In this document: piece by piece, positions 48,902 to 60,177 of the stretch
How the letters are laid out: each line of letters opens with the position of its first letter
Numbering within the stretch: position 1 is the first letter of the stretch
Origin: Ziziphus jujuba
Taxonomy: Eukaryota; Streptophyta; Magnoliopsida; Rosales; Rhamnaceae
Direction of reading: 5' to 3'
Assembly (NCBI RefSeq): GCF_031755915.1
Contig: NC_083387.1
Coordinates: forward strand, 24,802,501 to 24,866,500
DNA: 64,000 nt
The notes under the pieces: generated by a model
What the model was told of the DNA's origin: nothing
Database searches by the model: none
What the model saw: only the letters and a program-made list of their open reading frames with translations
Translations under genes and position numbers: made by a program

Positions 48902-48914
48902 GGCTCTGATACCA
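48902..48914 (-). other. Copia primer-binding site
   Basis: TGGTATCAGAGCC on the minus strand, complementary to the 3' end of initiator tRNA-Met, immediately inside the 5' LTR. Confidence 0.88.
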
Positions 48915-49176
48915 GGAAAGAAAACAAAGTGTGGAAGAAAATAAAAAGGACTATATTTGTTATGTATTGATAACACATATAAATACATGTGAGTGGGTTA
49001 CTCTAGAATCTTGCATGAACACATCTGAAACGATAGCTGGGACCACCTATTGTGATAAAGCCGATTCTATCAACAGTAGATAAATACAACAAGATCTTGA
49101 TCAATTATGGGTAGACTAACCCTTATCTTTGGACTTATCAGTAACCACATCAGTAAGAGTAGGTGGAACTCTAACA
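48915..49176 (-). repeat. Copia 5' LTR
   Basis: 262 bp partner of 35282-35543. On the element's strand it begins TGTTAGAG; its last bases are CC where the other LTR has CA. GAGAG lies outside it. Confidence 0.88.
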
Positions 49177-49181
49177 GAGAG

Positions 49182-50193
49182 TAATAGGGATTGGAAAGAG
49201 AGAGGAAGAAAGGAAAATTAAACACAGAAAAAGAGAGTGAGTGAAAGAGGAATAGATTGGTTCTAACCACTACATATTTATGTCTCCTCAATTCCAAGCT
49301 AAAGATAACCCATGCTTCTTCTTTAAAATCCCAAAATTAAGTACTTACCAATTTTGATTTTGATTAAGTGCGTGTATAAAGATGAGAAGATGAAAAATGG
49401 AGGTATGAAAAGACCAAAATTTCCCATCATTTCATTGTCACATGCAAAATTTGTGGGTTTCATGTCAATAAATAGATGGAAAATGGGAAATGATGGAAGT
49501 ATATATAATTCATACTAGTTAGACATGTTAATTGGGTGCGACGGGTTGGGTTGGTCTTCCTCACTGTCTGCCACATTTATTTTTCCCCGCTCCATTTCTC
49601 ATTTAATTTGAACCAGAGCGGGGTGGGGATTTCCCGACGGGAAAAAGAGTAGAGTGGGGATTCCCCGTTTACCTTAAAAAAAAAAAGAATTTAAAAATAT
49701 ATTTTTGGATTTTTTTAACATAAAAAAATATATTTTATACAAACATATTATAAATAATACAAATATATCATATAAATATAGTATTTATGAAACAATTTTA
49801 TAAATAAGTAAAAATATATATTTAAATATAATTATATATTTATATATGAGGCTATTTATGGTGTGAACCGTTCGCATATAAATCCGTAGTATTGACGTTG
49901 GTTTTTTGAAAAACTGTTATCAACACTATCACATATGATCAAATACTACAGGTTCTTATACGGACCATCTACATCGTATCATTTCAATATATTTATATAT
50001 ATACATACACACATAGTGGGGATTACTTTCTCCATCCCCACCCCATCCTTGATCTGGGGAAGTAATCTTGCCTTATTCCTTGTCCCATTTCTTGTTTAAT
50101 CGGGGAATCTTTGTCCCATTAAGAATGAGTTTCCATAGAGATCGCCTTAAGTGGAAATTTTTGTCATCCTTAATAGTAATTGAAGGACGAGTT
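49182..50193. other. MC-D intron 1 segment with GC-rich inverted words
   Basis: Between the copia element and LTR E. From about 49520 to 50175 there are GGGGA/TCCCC-rich blocks at both ends (GCGGGGTGGGGATTTCCCG near 49617; CCCCACCCCATCC near 50036). A possible decayed end TTAGACATGTTAA (49519) pairs weakly with TTAAGGATGACAA (minus, near 50174). This looks like an old non-autonomous hAT, but no target duplication can be shown. Confidence 0.35.
49859..49979. repeat. Imperfect inverted repeat, about 120 bp
   Basis: The left arm CCGTTCGCATATAAATCCGT plus AGTATTGA matches the inverted right arm TCCGTATAAGAACCTGTAGT plus ATTTGA. It is a hairpin-forming MITE-like unit nested in the previous region. 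Confidence 0.5.
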
Positions 50194-50493
50194 TGTAACA
50201 CCCCCTACTAAAGAATATACATGATTAAACAAGTTTGACTAAATTGACCAAGTTTGATAAAGTTTGACCAAGTGAACAATATATGGGTTTAAGTTGACTT
50301 TTTCAATAGCCAGTATGTTTGGTTTGACTAAGGTACCATTGTGTAGATCTTGTTGATACGAATTCATAGACTGGCGGCACGCCAAATTCTGAGTTACGAA
50401 TAAAAAGTTATGGTTCTGAGAAGTTTTAAGCATAAGTTTTAAATCAGTGTCCAAGCCAGTCCCTAGTTTTTGTCTGTTAGTTACACAAGGCTT

Positions 50494-50501
50494 TATATAA
50501 G
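50494..50501 (+). promoter_or_regulatory. TATA box of solo LTR E
   Basis: TATATAAG in GGCTTTATATAAGCC, conserved with LTR D and F. Confidence 0.55.
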
Positions 50502-51999
50502 CCTAGGTAAGTGTGTCAAACAGGAAACAAAACCCAAAACCCGAGAAATTCTCTCCTCAAACTCGTGGCTCCGAACTGGGTCGTTTCGACCCGTTTATCG
50601 TCGAACAGGATCACCGCCATTTTGCCCATTCTCGGCCAACCACCACTTACACGCGCCAGCCAACTAGAAAGGTCACTTGAAAACAAGCTCAGCCATGAAA
50701 TTTCACGGCAAGAGGCGGCCGAACGCACCCAGATCGAGCCGACGAAGTCCGCGGCCGCTTGCGAGGTGGGTCGCCAGATTTTCTCATTTCTTGTCTGTTT
50801 CAGGCCAACCCATACACATTTTTCACTATTTTTGACCCCTCTGAACTCATTTCCGTGGTTATTTTGTTCAGATTCCTCACCGTTTGAAAGATCCGACAAC
50901 GGGAAGTTTGGCCGATGATTTAACAGTGTTTTTCGGCCATCGGAGGAAACTTTGGACCAAGGTGAGCATATTGATGAGTTCTTTGTCTCTTGGGCTTTTT
51001 GTCAATATAAAGTTTGTGAATTTTGAAGGTATTTTGATAATTTTTCCATTTTTGGATCAATTAGTTAATTTTCGGATAAGTTGAGAACTGCGTTAGGACA
51101 AAATTGGTCAAATTAGTTAAAATTGGAGTTGAATTAGTGAAATTGGATATTATTAGGACCCATTAGGTGGTTCGATTTTGAAATATCAGGCTTCCGATAA
51201 AAATCCCCAATTTTGGGTATCGGGTCCTAAGGACACACGATATAATTGGACTGTCTGGTGTCCAATTTATGCAATTTTATAGTACTGTAAATTATTTTGA
51301 GACATTTGGATTATACAAGTGTCTCTGGTTAGTTGTTTGGAGCCTGAGAAATATTTTATTATATTAAAGGCATTCGAGTTGAGCCTGAAGGCGATCCTGT
51401 AGAGGAGCAGGCATGAGCATCTACAGTACTGTGAGTGGTTTATTAGTTTTAAAAATGTTTTGGGTATGGTTATTAGTTTTAAAAATGTTTTGGGTATATA
51501 GTATAATATATATATGTGGTTTGAGTATTTTACTTATACCTATCGTTTGATTTGAATGTTCATTCTATGGATATATGAGGATCTGCTTTTACATATATGT
51601 GTTATCATTTTATATGACTTTTATCAATATTTTAAATGTTTGGCAATTCTAATGAGTTCATGAATGAACTTGTGGTATTTAAATATTTTAGTATTTAAAT
51701 TGAGGTTTTAAATCACTTTGAAAATTAATCGATTTGAGAAGGCATATTGAAAATTATATGATTTTAAGTATATTCAAATATTTTATAAATTTTTAGATGC
51801 TTAAAATCGGTTTATGGTGAATATATTTCACTATGGTATTTTTTTATTTTTGTAAGAAATCATGATTTGAAGTTTTTTCTGAAATATTTAGACAATGGTT
51901 GAGCGTGAATATTAAATTATGATTTATGATACGGTAAGATACTGTATCGATTATTTTAAATTAATGTACCGTATAGTACCAGAGTTTGGTTTAGTATTA

Positions 52000-52260
52000 T
52001 ATTACAGCGTGCTGGGTTTACTACGGTGCCGTGAAGTTGGTTTCATCCAAGGGTTATCTATTATTACCATGGACCGTGAGGTCGGGGTTTATCCGACGGT
52101 TTATTATTATTATTACCACGGTGCCGTGAGGTTGGTATCATCCAACGGTTTATTATTGCCACGGGCTGTGAGGTTGGGTACGTCTCGACGGTTAATTGAT
52201 ATTTCCATGACACCTTTCGTATATCGAGGGTCATGAGATGGGTGTCTCCCACGGGTTACA
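52000..52260 (+). repeat. Minisatellite within LTR E
   Basis: Units with the core CCGTGAGGTCGG or GTGAGGTTGGG and TTTATTATTACCACGG, as in LTR D and F. Confidence 0.8.
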
Positions 52261-52586
52261 GATTGGTACATCATTTGGTACATTATATATGTTTGTATAT
52301 ATTGTTGATTTACAAATATTGTGGTGATTTCTGTATTTTCATATTTATTTGGTGGAACTGTATTTATTATATTTCATGCTCAAATGTTTATATCTTGACT
52401 TGGGACATTTCATAATATTACAATGATCGTTCATTCATACTTTTGAGCATCGGTTTTTATGATATTAATTGGGGTACAAGTTTGGATTTTGTAAAATGAT
52501 TTTTAAACAGAAAACTTTTCAAACGAGTGGAACGAGAGGTCTTGAGAGAAAGATTTTTCATAAATAAATCATTATTTTTCTATTAT

Positions 52587-53060
52587 ACTATGTCACTCAC
52601 TGAGATTTCTTTATCTCACATTTTATTGTTTTAAATTCGTTCCCCTAGGTCCAGGTAGCTAGTAGCAGTCTACCTTGCACACAGTTTATCGTTTTGTTCC
52701 TTCCACGACAGCAGCCGTATTTATCTTTCCTTTATCTACTGTTATCTTTTAGATTTATTTATTACTTATTTGTACTCCTGGACTTCGTTGATACTCTTAG
52801 AATGCTCTGATTTTAGATATGGGACTATGTCACTCACTGAGATTTCTTTATCTCACATTTTATTGTTTTAAATTCGTTCCCCTAGGTCCAGGTAGCTAGT
52901 AGCAGTCTACCTTGCACACAGCTTATCGTTTTGTTCCTTCCACGACAGCAGCCGTATTTATCTTTCCTTTATCTACTGTTATCTTTTAGATTTATTTATT
53001 ACTTATTTGTACTCCTGGACTTCGTTGATACTCTTAGAATGCTCTGATTTTAGATATGGG
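52587..53060 (+). repeat. 237 bp perfect-looking tandem duplication in LTR E
   Basis: 52587-52823 and 52824-53060 are consecutive copies. Both start ACTATGTCACTCACTGAG and end GATTTTAGATATGGG. I see at most one or two differences, so the duplication is recent compared with the LTR itself. LTR D and F have a single copy. Confidence 0.9.
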
Positions 53061-53518
53061 ACTCAGTAAAGACCGTGGTACTTATGCGCGTAGTTATGGC
53101 CTGTAGTACAGTAGGCCAGTTGTAGACTTTATGCTGTTGTGGATTTATTTATTATTTTTTTTATATACATATTGAGGTATTATTGTTATCGCTTCTGTTT
53201 GTTGTCCACGTTTTATAATGGGGTTCCATTGGATATTCTCTAAGGATTATTCAGTGGGACTTCACTAGGCGGGGCCACCCGGGGGATCCTGAGAAGGTTC
53301 CCGGGGCAGGTCCTGTCAAGTTTGCCAAGCAAAACAGTTTAAGAATCTAGATGCAAAATGGGATATGGTTTAAAAGGGTAACGATGCCATTATTTCCTTT
53401 TAAAAATTAAGAAGATTAAGAAAACTTGTAATTATATCAACAACAAAACAAACTAAGAATAAGCAATATTTAAAAGTACGTCTCAAATAACAAGATTAAG
53501 CTAATTAATCAAAGTTAC

Positions 53519-54126
53519 CAGTCAAGATTCAAATGGAGTAAGGAGGATACCCAAAATGATCAATTAACAAGTCTTGCATGTTGATGACATCATTAACAGT
53601 TCCTTTGAGCTTGTATTTCTTTGTACCATTGTAAGTCACCCAGCAATGAAGAGCACGCTTATTCGATCCTTTAGTAGCGGTAAACAAAGACCTATGAATA
53701 TTGTTGAGAGAATCTGGGTAAGGAGATTTAATCCCCTTGTCTTTTGATGCATTTGGAAGCCCCAAAATCTCTCAAGGAGTGACGATGATATTGATCATTA
53801 TTACTATTAGCAGAGGGCTACTGTATCTTTGGTGTCAAGTAATCGAAGGTATTGCATTTGGAGCAGCCATGTATCGGAGCTGTTCGAGGCACCGAAGGCA
53901 GAGCATTGCATGTTTTGCATTTTATGTTGTCGTAATCCATGCCTGCAGAGGTAATCGGAGAGGCGTGCTGTGGAGATCTAATCATCAATTGTTTGTTTTT
54001 CGGACAGCGAGTTGTAATCTCCTCTTGTTTGTTTTCTGGACACCGGGTTGTAATCCCTGCTCGTTTGTTTTTCGGAGAGCGAGTTCTAATCCCCTTATAT
54101 TTGACCAAGCAATTGGTAGAAAACAT
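53519..54126 (-). pseudogene. Metacaspase MC-D exon 1 (repeat leader, zinc finger, p20 start)
   Basis: An ATG at 54126 opens MFSTNCLVKYKGIRTRSPKN, then a 12-residue repeat (ITTRCPENKQEE, ITTRCPKNKQLM and a degenerate third), then MDYDNIKCKTCNALP and HGCSKC, an LSD1-like CxxC/CxxC finger. A TAG and a frame change follow at about 53760-53800. The p20 start continues in another frame as KGSNKRALHCWVTYNGTKKY and LKGTVNDVINMQDLLIDHFG, then YPPYSI, a TGA, and ILTG before a GTAACT donor at 53518. The donor position and phase match exon 1 of MC-B (ILTG then GTAAAG). The next exon is found about 19 kb away, past LTR E and the copia element. An alternative start is the ATG at 53940. Confidence 0.85.
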
Positions 54127-57100
54127 TTCTTGAGGGAAGAAGCTATATAGCTTTTTAAGTTGATGATCAGAAAGTTATGACCTTGGTGTTTTATGTACGC
54201 GAGAGTTGGTCATTCATTTTGAGCAGAGCAGAGAAACTTTGAATTGAAGCTCATGAGGCTGTTGTAACAATAAAGCCTGAGTATTTTTATATTTTTTTTC
54301 TTCTTCTTCTTTTTTTTGCCTCTTCATCTTATGAGGCACTCCATCTATATTTTTTAAGTGCTAGCTGAGATATTTTCTTACAGACCTCTCTGAAGAAAGA
54401 AAGATGAATTATAACAATATGTGAGGATGAATGAAATATATGAGAAGATAATTAGTATGATGCTACTAGAAGATAAAGTCAGTGGCAATTTAATATCTTT
54501 AGAAAAACAGTGATTTTTATTTATTTATTTTGAAATGGAAAAGTGTGGATATATTTTTTAAAGAATTAAATTTTATTTTTATGGGAAAATATATAAGAAA
54601 ATTATTCCTTTATGTGAAGATATCATTATAAGAATCCAATAAAAAAAATTTATATTTATTAAATAAAATCTGCATTTAATTTACTGTATAATATTAAATT
54701 TAATTACTTATAAAACTTAATTTTTCTAATTCTTACCAAATATAAAAGGAAAAAAATTCATTTCTAGAAATTATTTTTCAAAAACCTAAATTTCATAAAT
54801 CAATTTTCTTTTAAATTTTGACATTTTCTAAATAGGATTTAAATTTAATTAAGATGATAATTTTAGACCATGCCATTTTTTCAGAAAAGAGTCTCCTGAG
54901 TTTTATTGGTTGACTAATAAAAAAATACCATATGTGATAATTTATCAAATTAATGGGTGGTTTATTAATTATTATTTATTGATTTGTTATTATTATTATT
55001 ATTCTCGAAATGTAATGTAATAAGTTTAATGATCTCCAACTTAGTTTTTACTTATCTCAGATTTTTTATTTTAAAATAAACCATAAAAGTAATTTTTAAA
55101 TATATTTTTATTTTAATATTTTAAAATGTTAATTTGACTTTTCAAATATAAAATCAAATTTATAAAATAAAATTGACTTAATTGATATATAATTAGCATA
55201 TATAATTTAATCGTGAATTTGAAAGGCTAGATTATAAGGGGAGAAGGTAACTATTGTAAATTATAAATTATGCAAGAGTGAAATTTACCCTTCCTCATTA
55301 TTGCCATATTTTTGTCTTTTAATATGGTACAAGTTGGCATGCTGTGCACCATTACTACAGTATTTTAGCTTATCTTTTAATGTTACTGTCATCCGTTTGA
55401 TTTTTGATGGAAAACAAAGATATAAAACAATCAGAAAATGTGTAAAATTATAAATATTTATAGGAAGAAGTAAAAGAAAAAAAGAAGAAAAAAAAAACTC
55501 TTTTATCTAAAAGATGCTCTCTATTATTCTCTATTATTAAAAAAATGCTTTTCTTTTTCAAAGGTCAATTGAGGATCGATGCCGTTATTTATATATATAT
55601 ATATATATTTTTTTTTTTTCGTTTTTTTGGGTGAATACTTCCTTACATAGTCCGAGAGTGTGATATATTGCTTTTTTTTTCCAAAAAAAAAAAAAAAAAA
55701 ACATTAAAGGGTGTAAATTGTTAATCGATTTGATGGAAGTATTATTATTTATGGTAATCAATTGAGCCAACAGTTGGCATGTTATGCAGGTCTGTACTAG
55801 TTTGTATTACATCTGTATTATTTTGTATGATATTAGTATGCATTGTATTATCATTATACGTCGTTTAGTGGAAATTATATAGTAAATATATATTATATAT
55901 GTATTTTTTTGTATTACTATATTAAGTAATTTATCAAAATTTAAATTATATAAAAATAATACTTAATCAAATATTCTATTTTAAACTTTTAGTTTTACAA
56001 AAAATTAACAACAAATATAATTACAATATCTATAGCATAAATTATTTTAGAACTTTGGTTAAAATATTAGAAGGAAGAATTCATCTGTAACACAATTGAA
56101 AGATTTTATAATCAATCCCTTTTAATATAAAAATTAAATTTTAGAAAAGAATCAATTTCTATAATTATAAGTTGGAAAAAGGATATAATAAAAACTAATA
56201 ACAGCATAATAAGTCAGCAAAAAAAAACAGGAAAAGAAGAAAAAATTCAAAGAAATAAAAAGTGATTCTTTGGAAAAAAGAGTTATTAAGTGAGAAGTAA
56301 AATAAGAAATTGAAAGATAAAAGGAGAAAGAAAAAAAAAAAAAAAACAAAGAAAGAAAAGAAAAGGATCGGCTTTGGTTTGTGGGCCCCAGTATTGTACA
56401 ATTTAAACCCATGACCATGTGTCCCACATCAATTTTAAACATTGATTTTTTTTTTTATTTGACATTTTTTAAATCAAATATCAAACATTGAATTGATATT
56501 TGATTGTTTGTTTATGATTTTTTGTGCAGTTTAATACCATGTGCCAAACCTACAAATTAAGTGGAAATTAAGTGGGTGATAGACTCTTATTTCAGGTCGT
56601 TTGAATTTGATTATTATTAAAACGCCTATAACGTCAGAAAAATACCTTTTTTTGTAAGGGAAAAAAAAACAAAAAAAGTAAAAAGTCCTTTAATTGTCAA
56701 AAGCCCAAGCTCTCTTTGTTTTATTATGTTGGACTTGTATAGAAGGACTAGATATGTTGAAATATTTATTAAATTTATTTATTAAATAATGTAGTAGATA
56801 ATTTGATAGTATTTAAATATTTTATTTTTTTAATTTATTCATTTAAAATTTTATATTTTTATATTTAAATTATATTAATATAACTATTAATAATATTTTA
56901 ATATATATTATTTGATAAATAAATTTAATTAATATTTTAATATACATTTAACAATTAGCATCTCATCTAAAACTTTTTTTTTTTTGGTTTATTAATTTTT
57001 TTTTCTTCTAGATATCTTACATATTTGTTAGATTTTGTTTTTAGGATTTATATGAAATGTTAGTACGGGAACCCTCTAAATTGGGTTTTATGATTTATTT

Positions 57101-59551
57101 CAAGATATAATTTTTTTTTTTTAGCATTATGAATTTGGGAATTTTCTTTCATCTGATCAAAAAGTGCCCTATCTTTTGTGTTGGCATGGGTCTCGTACAC
57201 AGTGACGCGTGGATTTTTTATGTCTTAATTACTTTCTCTATACTAGATTTTTCCATTTTTTTATTTTTTTATTTTAAATCGATAGTATTTCCTGATCAAT
57301 CATCGGAATTGGGATACCTCTATTTTCAATATAATATATATATATATATATAGACACACACACACACATTAACATTTATCATATCAAATGTCGGTCCAAA
57401 AAGGAAAAAAAATAGAGTAGGTATAAAGAAAGGCCAAGAGAAACGAGAAAGCCAATCGAAGGAAAAAAATTTCAAATGTTTCCGGGAGCACTGAGAATTT
57501 GCTCCACCAGAAGAAGATCAAGCCCCATATCATTAAATTAATATGATAGAGAGGTTTTCTTATATCTTTCCTGTTGCTGCATATAGTACGTATAATATGA
57601 AATTAATTATACATGAGATCAGTATATATAGAATTTTAATATGATAAGAACGATATGAGAAACTTATGAAGAGAAACTTACGAAGAAAGACATACAACAT
57701 GAACTGCTCTAGAAAAAAATATTTTACCAACCCTTCTTTTAAATAATTTTTTAATCAATTTTTATAAAGTTGAATTTATCATTAAATTAACACATAGTGC
57801 ATGATATATTTTTTGTAGATTAATTTGAGGACACGGGTTATTTGTCCTCTTTGGTCTCCCTTCCTTCAATGAAAAATTAACATGTCATCTAAACTCTTAA
57901 TTAGAGGAAACACAGTTTTATTTCCTTGGTTTCTTTTCTATTTTGCCGTCTACCCTTTCCATGGTTTTCCACATTTCTCTTCTCTTGCAATTTACTTTAA
58001 CTGTTAAATCATCTAGAAACAGTATTTGTTGATTTCGGCAATGTTAAATCTGTCTTGAAATTTTTATGTGCTCATCCCATGAATGACTCCCAACCATTTA
58101 GCAGCCATGTACAAAATAGTAAGACTTGAAACCCCACAAGAGAAAAGGAAAGAAAGAGAAAGAAGGGGGGGAAAAGTTAGAAAAGCCACCACATGCAGTA
58201 TTCAAGAAGGTCATGCCACCAAATGCCCAAAAACTATGTAATATTTTTAAGTTTTTAACCATGTGTGAAATTATCAAAAAAAAATAAATTAATAAATAAA
58301 ACCATGGGTGTGCAGTACAATAAAGAAAAAGTTTGCAAATACACTAAAAATAAAAAAGAATAAAGCTTGCAGGTTTAGATGTGAGAAATCAAATATATAA
58401 GAAGCTATTTACCCAAAAAAAAAAAAAAAAAATCATATAAGAAGCTGAAGTAAAATATTGCGAGGAAAATATTGCGAGGAAATAGAGGAAAATAGAAAGG
58501 GGTGAATGAAAGAGAAAACCGGTAGTGAAAAGAATTCAATTTTCCAAAAATATTTTAAATGACATGTCAATCTCTTACAGGGGATAGGGATAGGGAAAAA
58601 GGAAAAAATCAGATGGTTTTTAGACTATCTATTTCTATACAATCTTCCTACGAATTTTTGACACATAACAAAAATTAATTAATATAATTTTAGAATAAAA
58701 AATATTGTTTGTGATCGTTGACCAATGAAATTTATATGCAAAGGTATTATAATTAAAGAGTTCACTTTTATATTTTTAAAATAAAATATAATAAATTAGA
58801 TATTTTGATTAGATTGATATATAAATTAATAATTGTTATCAATCATAACAAATAATAAAAAAAATTTAAAATAATTAATATGATTTAATATTTTATTTTT
58901 TATTTTAATTTTCACTGAATGTGGCTTAAAGATCACATGATTTAGACGTGGAAGATGGGATAGAGGATGTGAGGATGCGCATCTTATATCTCTAACATAA
59001 CATACTATATAATAATAAGTGGTGATTCTCATATATTTTTATGAATTGCTCTTTTCTCTATTTAGATTTTGTTTTCCAAAAATTTTAAAAATATTTAAAC
59101 CATGCGTTATTATTTGATTGTGATGGATTGTTTTTGTTTGTTTATAATACATATAAATGTATTTTTTTGTTTATGACAATATTTGAATCCAATTTCTTCA
59201 ACTCTCTCATATCATTAAAACAAGCCTTCATACAAAAGATTAGGTGATTTATTATGAAGAAATGTATAAACTCCATAAAATTTCTATAGATATTATTTCA
59301 ATTTCAGCTTTATTTTCCTTTTTTCCCGCTTCACTCCCAAAACTCTGCAAATCAAGAAAACTAATTTGTACGTTGCTGACCGTAAATTGACATTATATCA
59401 CATAAACACATCTGCATACATTGCAAAAATATTAAAAGTAATTAAGAATAAAAAATAGAAACAAAGAGAGTGAAGGTCCATGTTCTTCAAGAAAGAACAG
59501 CTATACCCTTGTTCCATGTTCTTGTCTGAGCAGCTTGATTAACGATGAGCA
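54127..59551. other. AT-rich spacer upstream of MC-D
   Basis: Mostly A/T, with poly-A/poly-T tracts, a (TA)n(CA)n run near 57335-57367 and a small tandem GCGAGGAAAATATT near 58455. No open frame here looks like protein. I find no RNA gene or transposon end. Confidence 0.55.
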
Positions 59552-59917
59552 TCACAGAATAAATTTCTTTGTGTTTACATCAAACTTTTCAGAGGACGAT
59601 AGCATAGGTTCCTGCATAATTATACATATACATAATCAAATGTAAAACTATTGGTTGATTTCAATAATTAATTGTTGAATAATGAATTATGTGAATTAAT
59701 CAAAACACATTTCATGAGTGTATGAGGTCTATAAACAGTACCATTCACCTCTCCCCTGATGTTTTTCGGTTTTCAGAAACTATAAATTGTACTTTAATTT
59801 CATCATAGGAACTACTTGTGGTTGGCACTGAGGAGCTAATTCAAGACAAATTTTAAGATTACAACAGAGAAAAAATAAAATCAATTGATAGAATTTTAAA
59901 ACTATTTGGTTGCTTCT

Positions 59918-59952
<35 letters not shown>

Positions 59953-60177
59953 GCAACAAGTAATGCATGAATAGGGAAATTAAGTATCAAAACCTGTATA
60001 ACTTTTGTGACGGAACATTTTTCTACAGATGCCCGATTGGAGCATCCTATATGCATTAACTTGTTGGATGGCCTCGCTCATCTTGTTAAGCAAAGCCCCA
60101 TACGTTATGTCTGGGTTTTGCTTCAATGCTTGACAAAGAATGAATGTCATCGCACCATTCATCGTCTTTGTTCCAGT
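59552..60177 (-). pseudogene. Metacaspase MC-F, exons 3 and 4, broken by a hAT insertion
   Basis: Exon 4 is 59552-59611, 60 nt as in MC-B, encoding EPMLSSSEKFDVNTKKFIL and a stop after a GCAG acceptor. Exon 3 (about 59990-60177) encodes TGTKTMNGAMTFILCQALKQ, then NPDITYGALLNKMSEAIQQV, the p10 helix region. Its last part has one extra base compared with the MC-D exon 3 end, which would shift the frame into exon 4. At 60178 the exon changes within a few codons of its expected start into the end of a hAT transposon (TAGGGGTGGG). Exons 1 and 2 are not in the window; they may lie beyond 64000. Confidence 0.8.

Larger units (their letters stand above)
35282..49176 (-). mobile_element. Ty1/copia retrotransposon, decayed, holding three nested solo LTRs
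   Basis: The LTRs are 35282-35543 (3') and 48915-49176 (5'), 262 bp each with about 16 differences by eye. The whole is flanked by GAGAG at 35277-35281 and 49177-49181. The primer-binding site TGGTATCAGAGCC (48902-48914, minus) abuts the 5' LTR and a GCGGGGGGA purine tract abuts the 3' LTR. Read on the minus strand the order is gag, zinc knuckle, protease, integrase, reverse transcriptase, RNase H, which is the copia order. Removing the three solo LTRs and their target copies leaves about 4.9 kb, a normal length. Stops, frameshifts and a changed RT motif make it inactive. It sits in intron 1 of MC-D. Confidence 0.93.
50194..53318 (+). mobile_element. Solo LTR E (family 2)
   Basis: The 3125 bp element starts TGTAACACCCCCTACT and ends GGTCCTGTCA. 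Flanks AGTT at 50190-50193 and 53319-53322 are the likely target duplication. It is collinear with LTR D over its length, with a TATA box at 50494-50501 and a minisatellite at 52000-52260. It is longer because of two internal tandem duplications, a 237 bp unit at 52587-53060 and a unit of about 30 bp near 51440-51500. It sits in MC-D intron 1, just downstream of exon 1. Confidence 0.88.

Noticed and set aside
49520..50175. A confident hAT call for the GGGGA/TCCCC-rich stretch
   Set aside because: The terminal inverted repeats are weak and the flanks do not give an 8 bp duplication, so it is kept only as a low-confidence region.
56152..56442. 96-codon Phe/Ser-rich minus-strand frame
   Set aside because: It is a low-complexity poly-A/GA tract read backwards, without a plausible start context or homologue.
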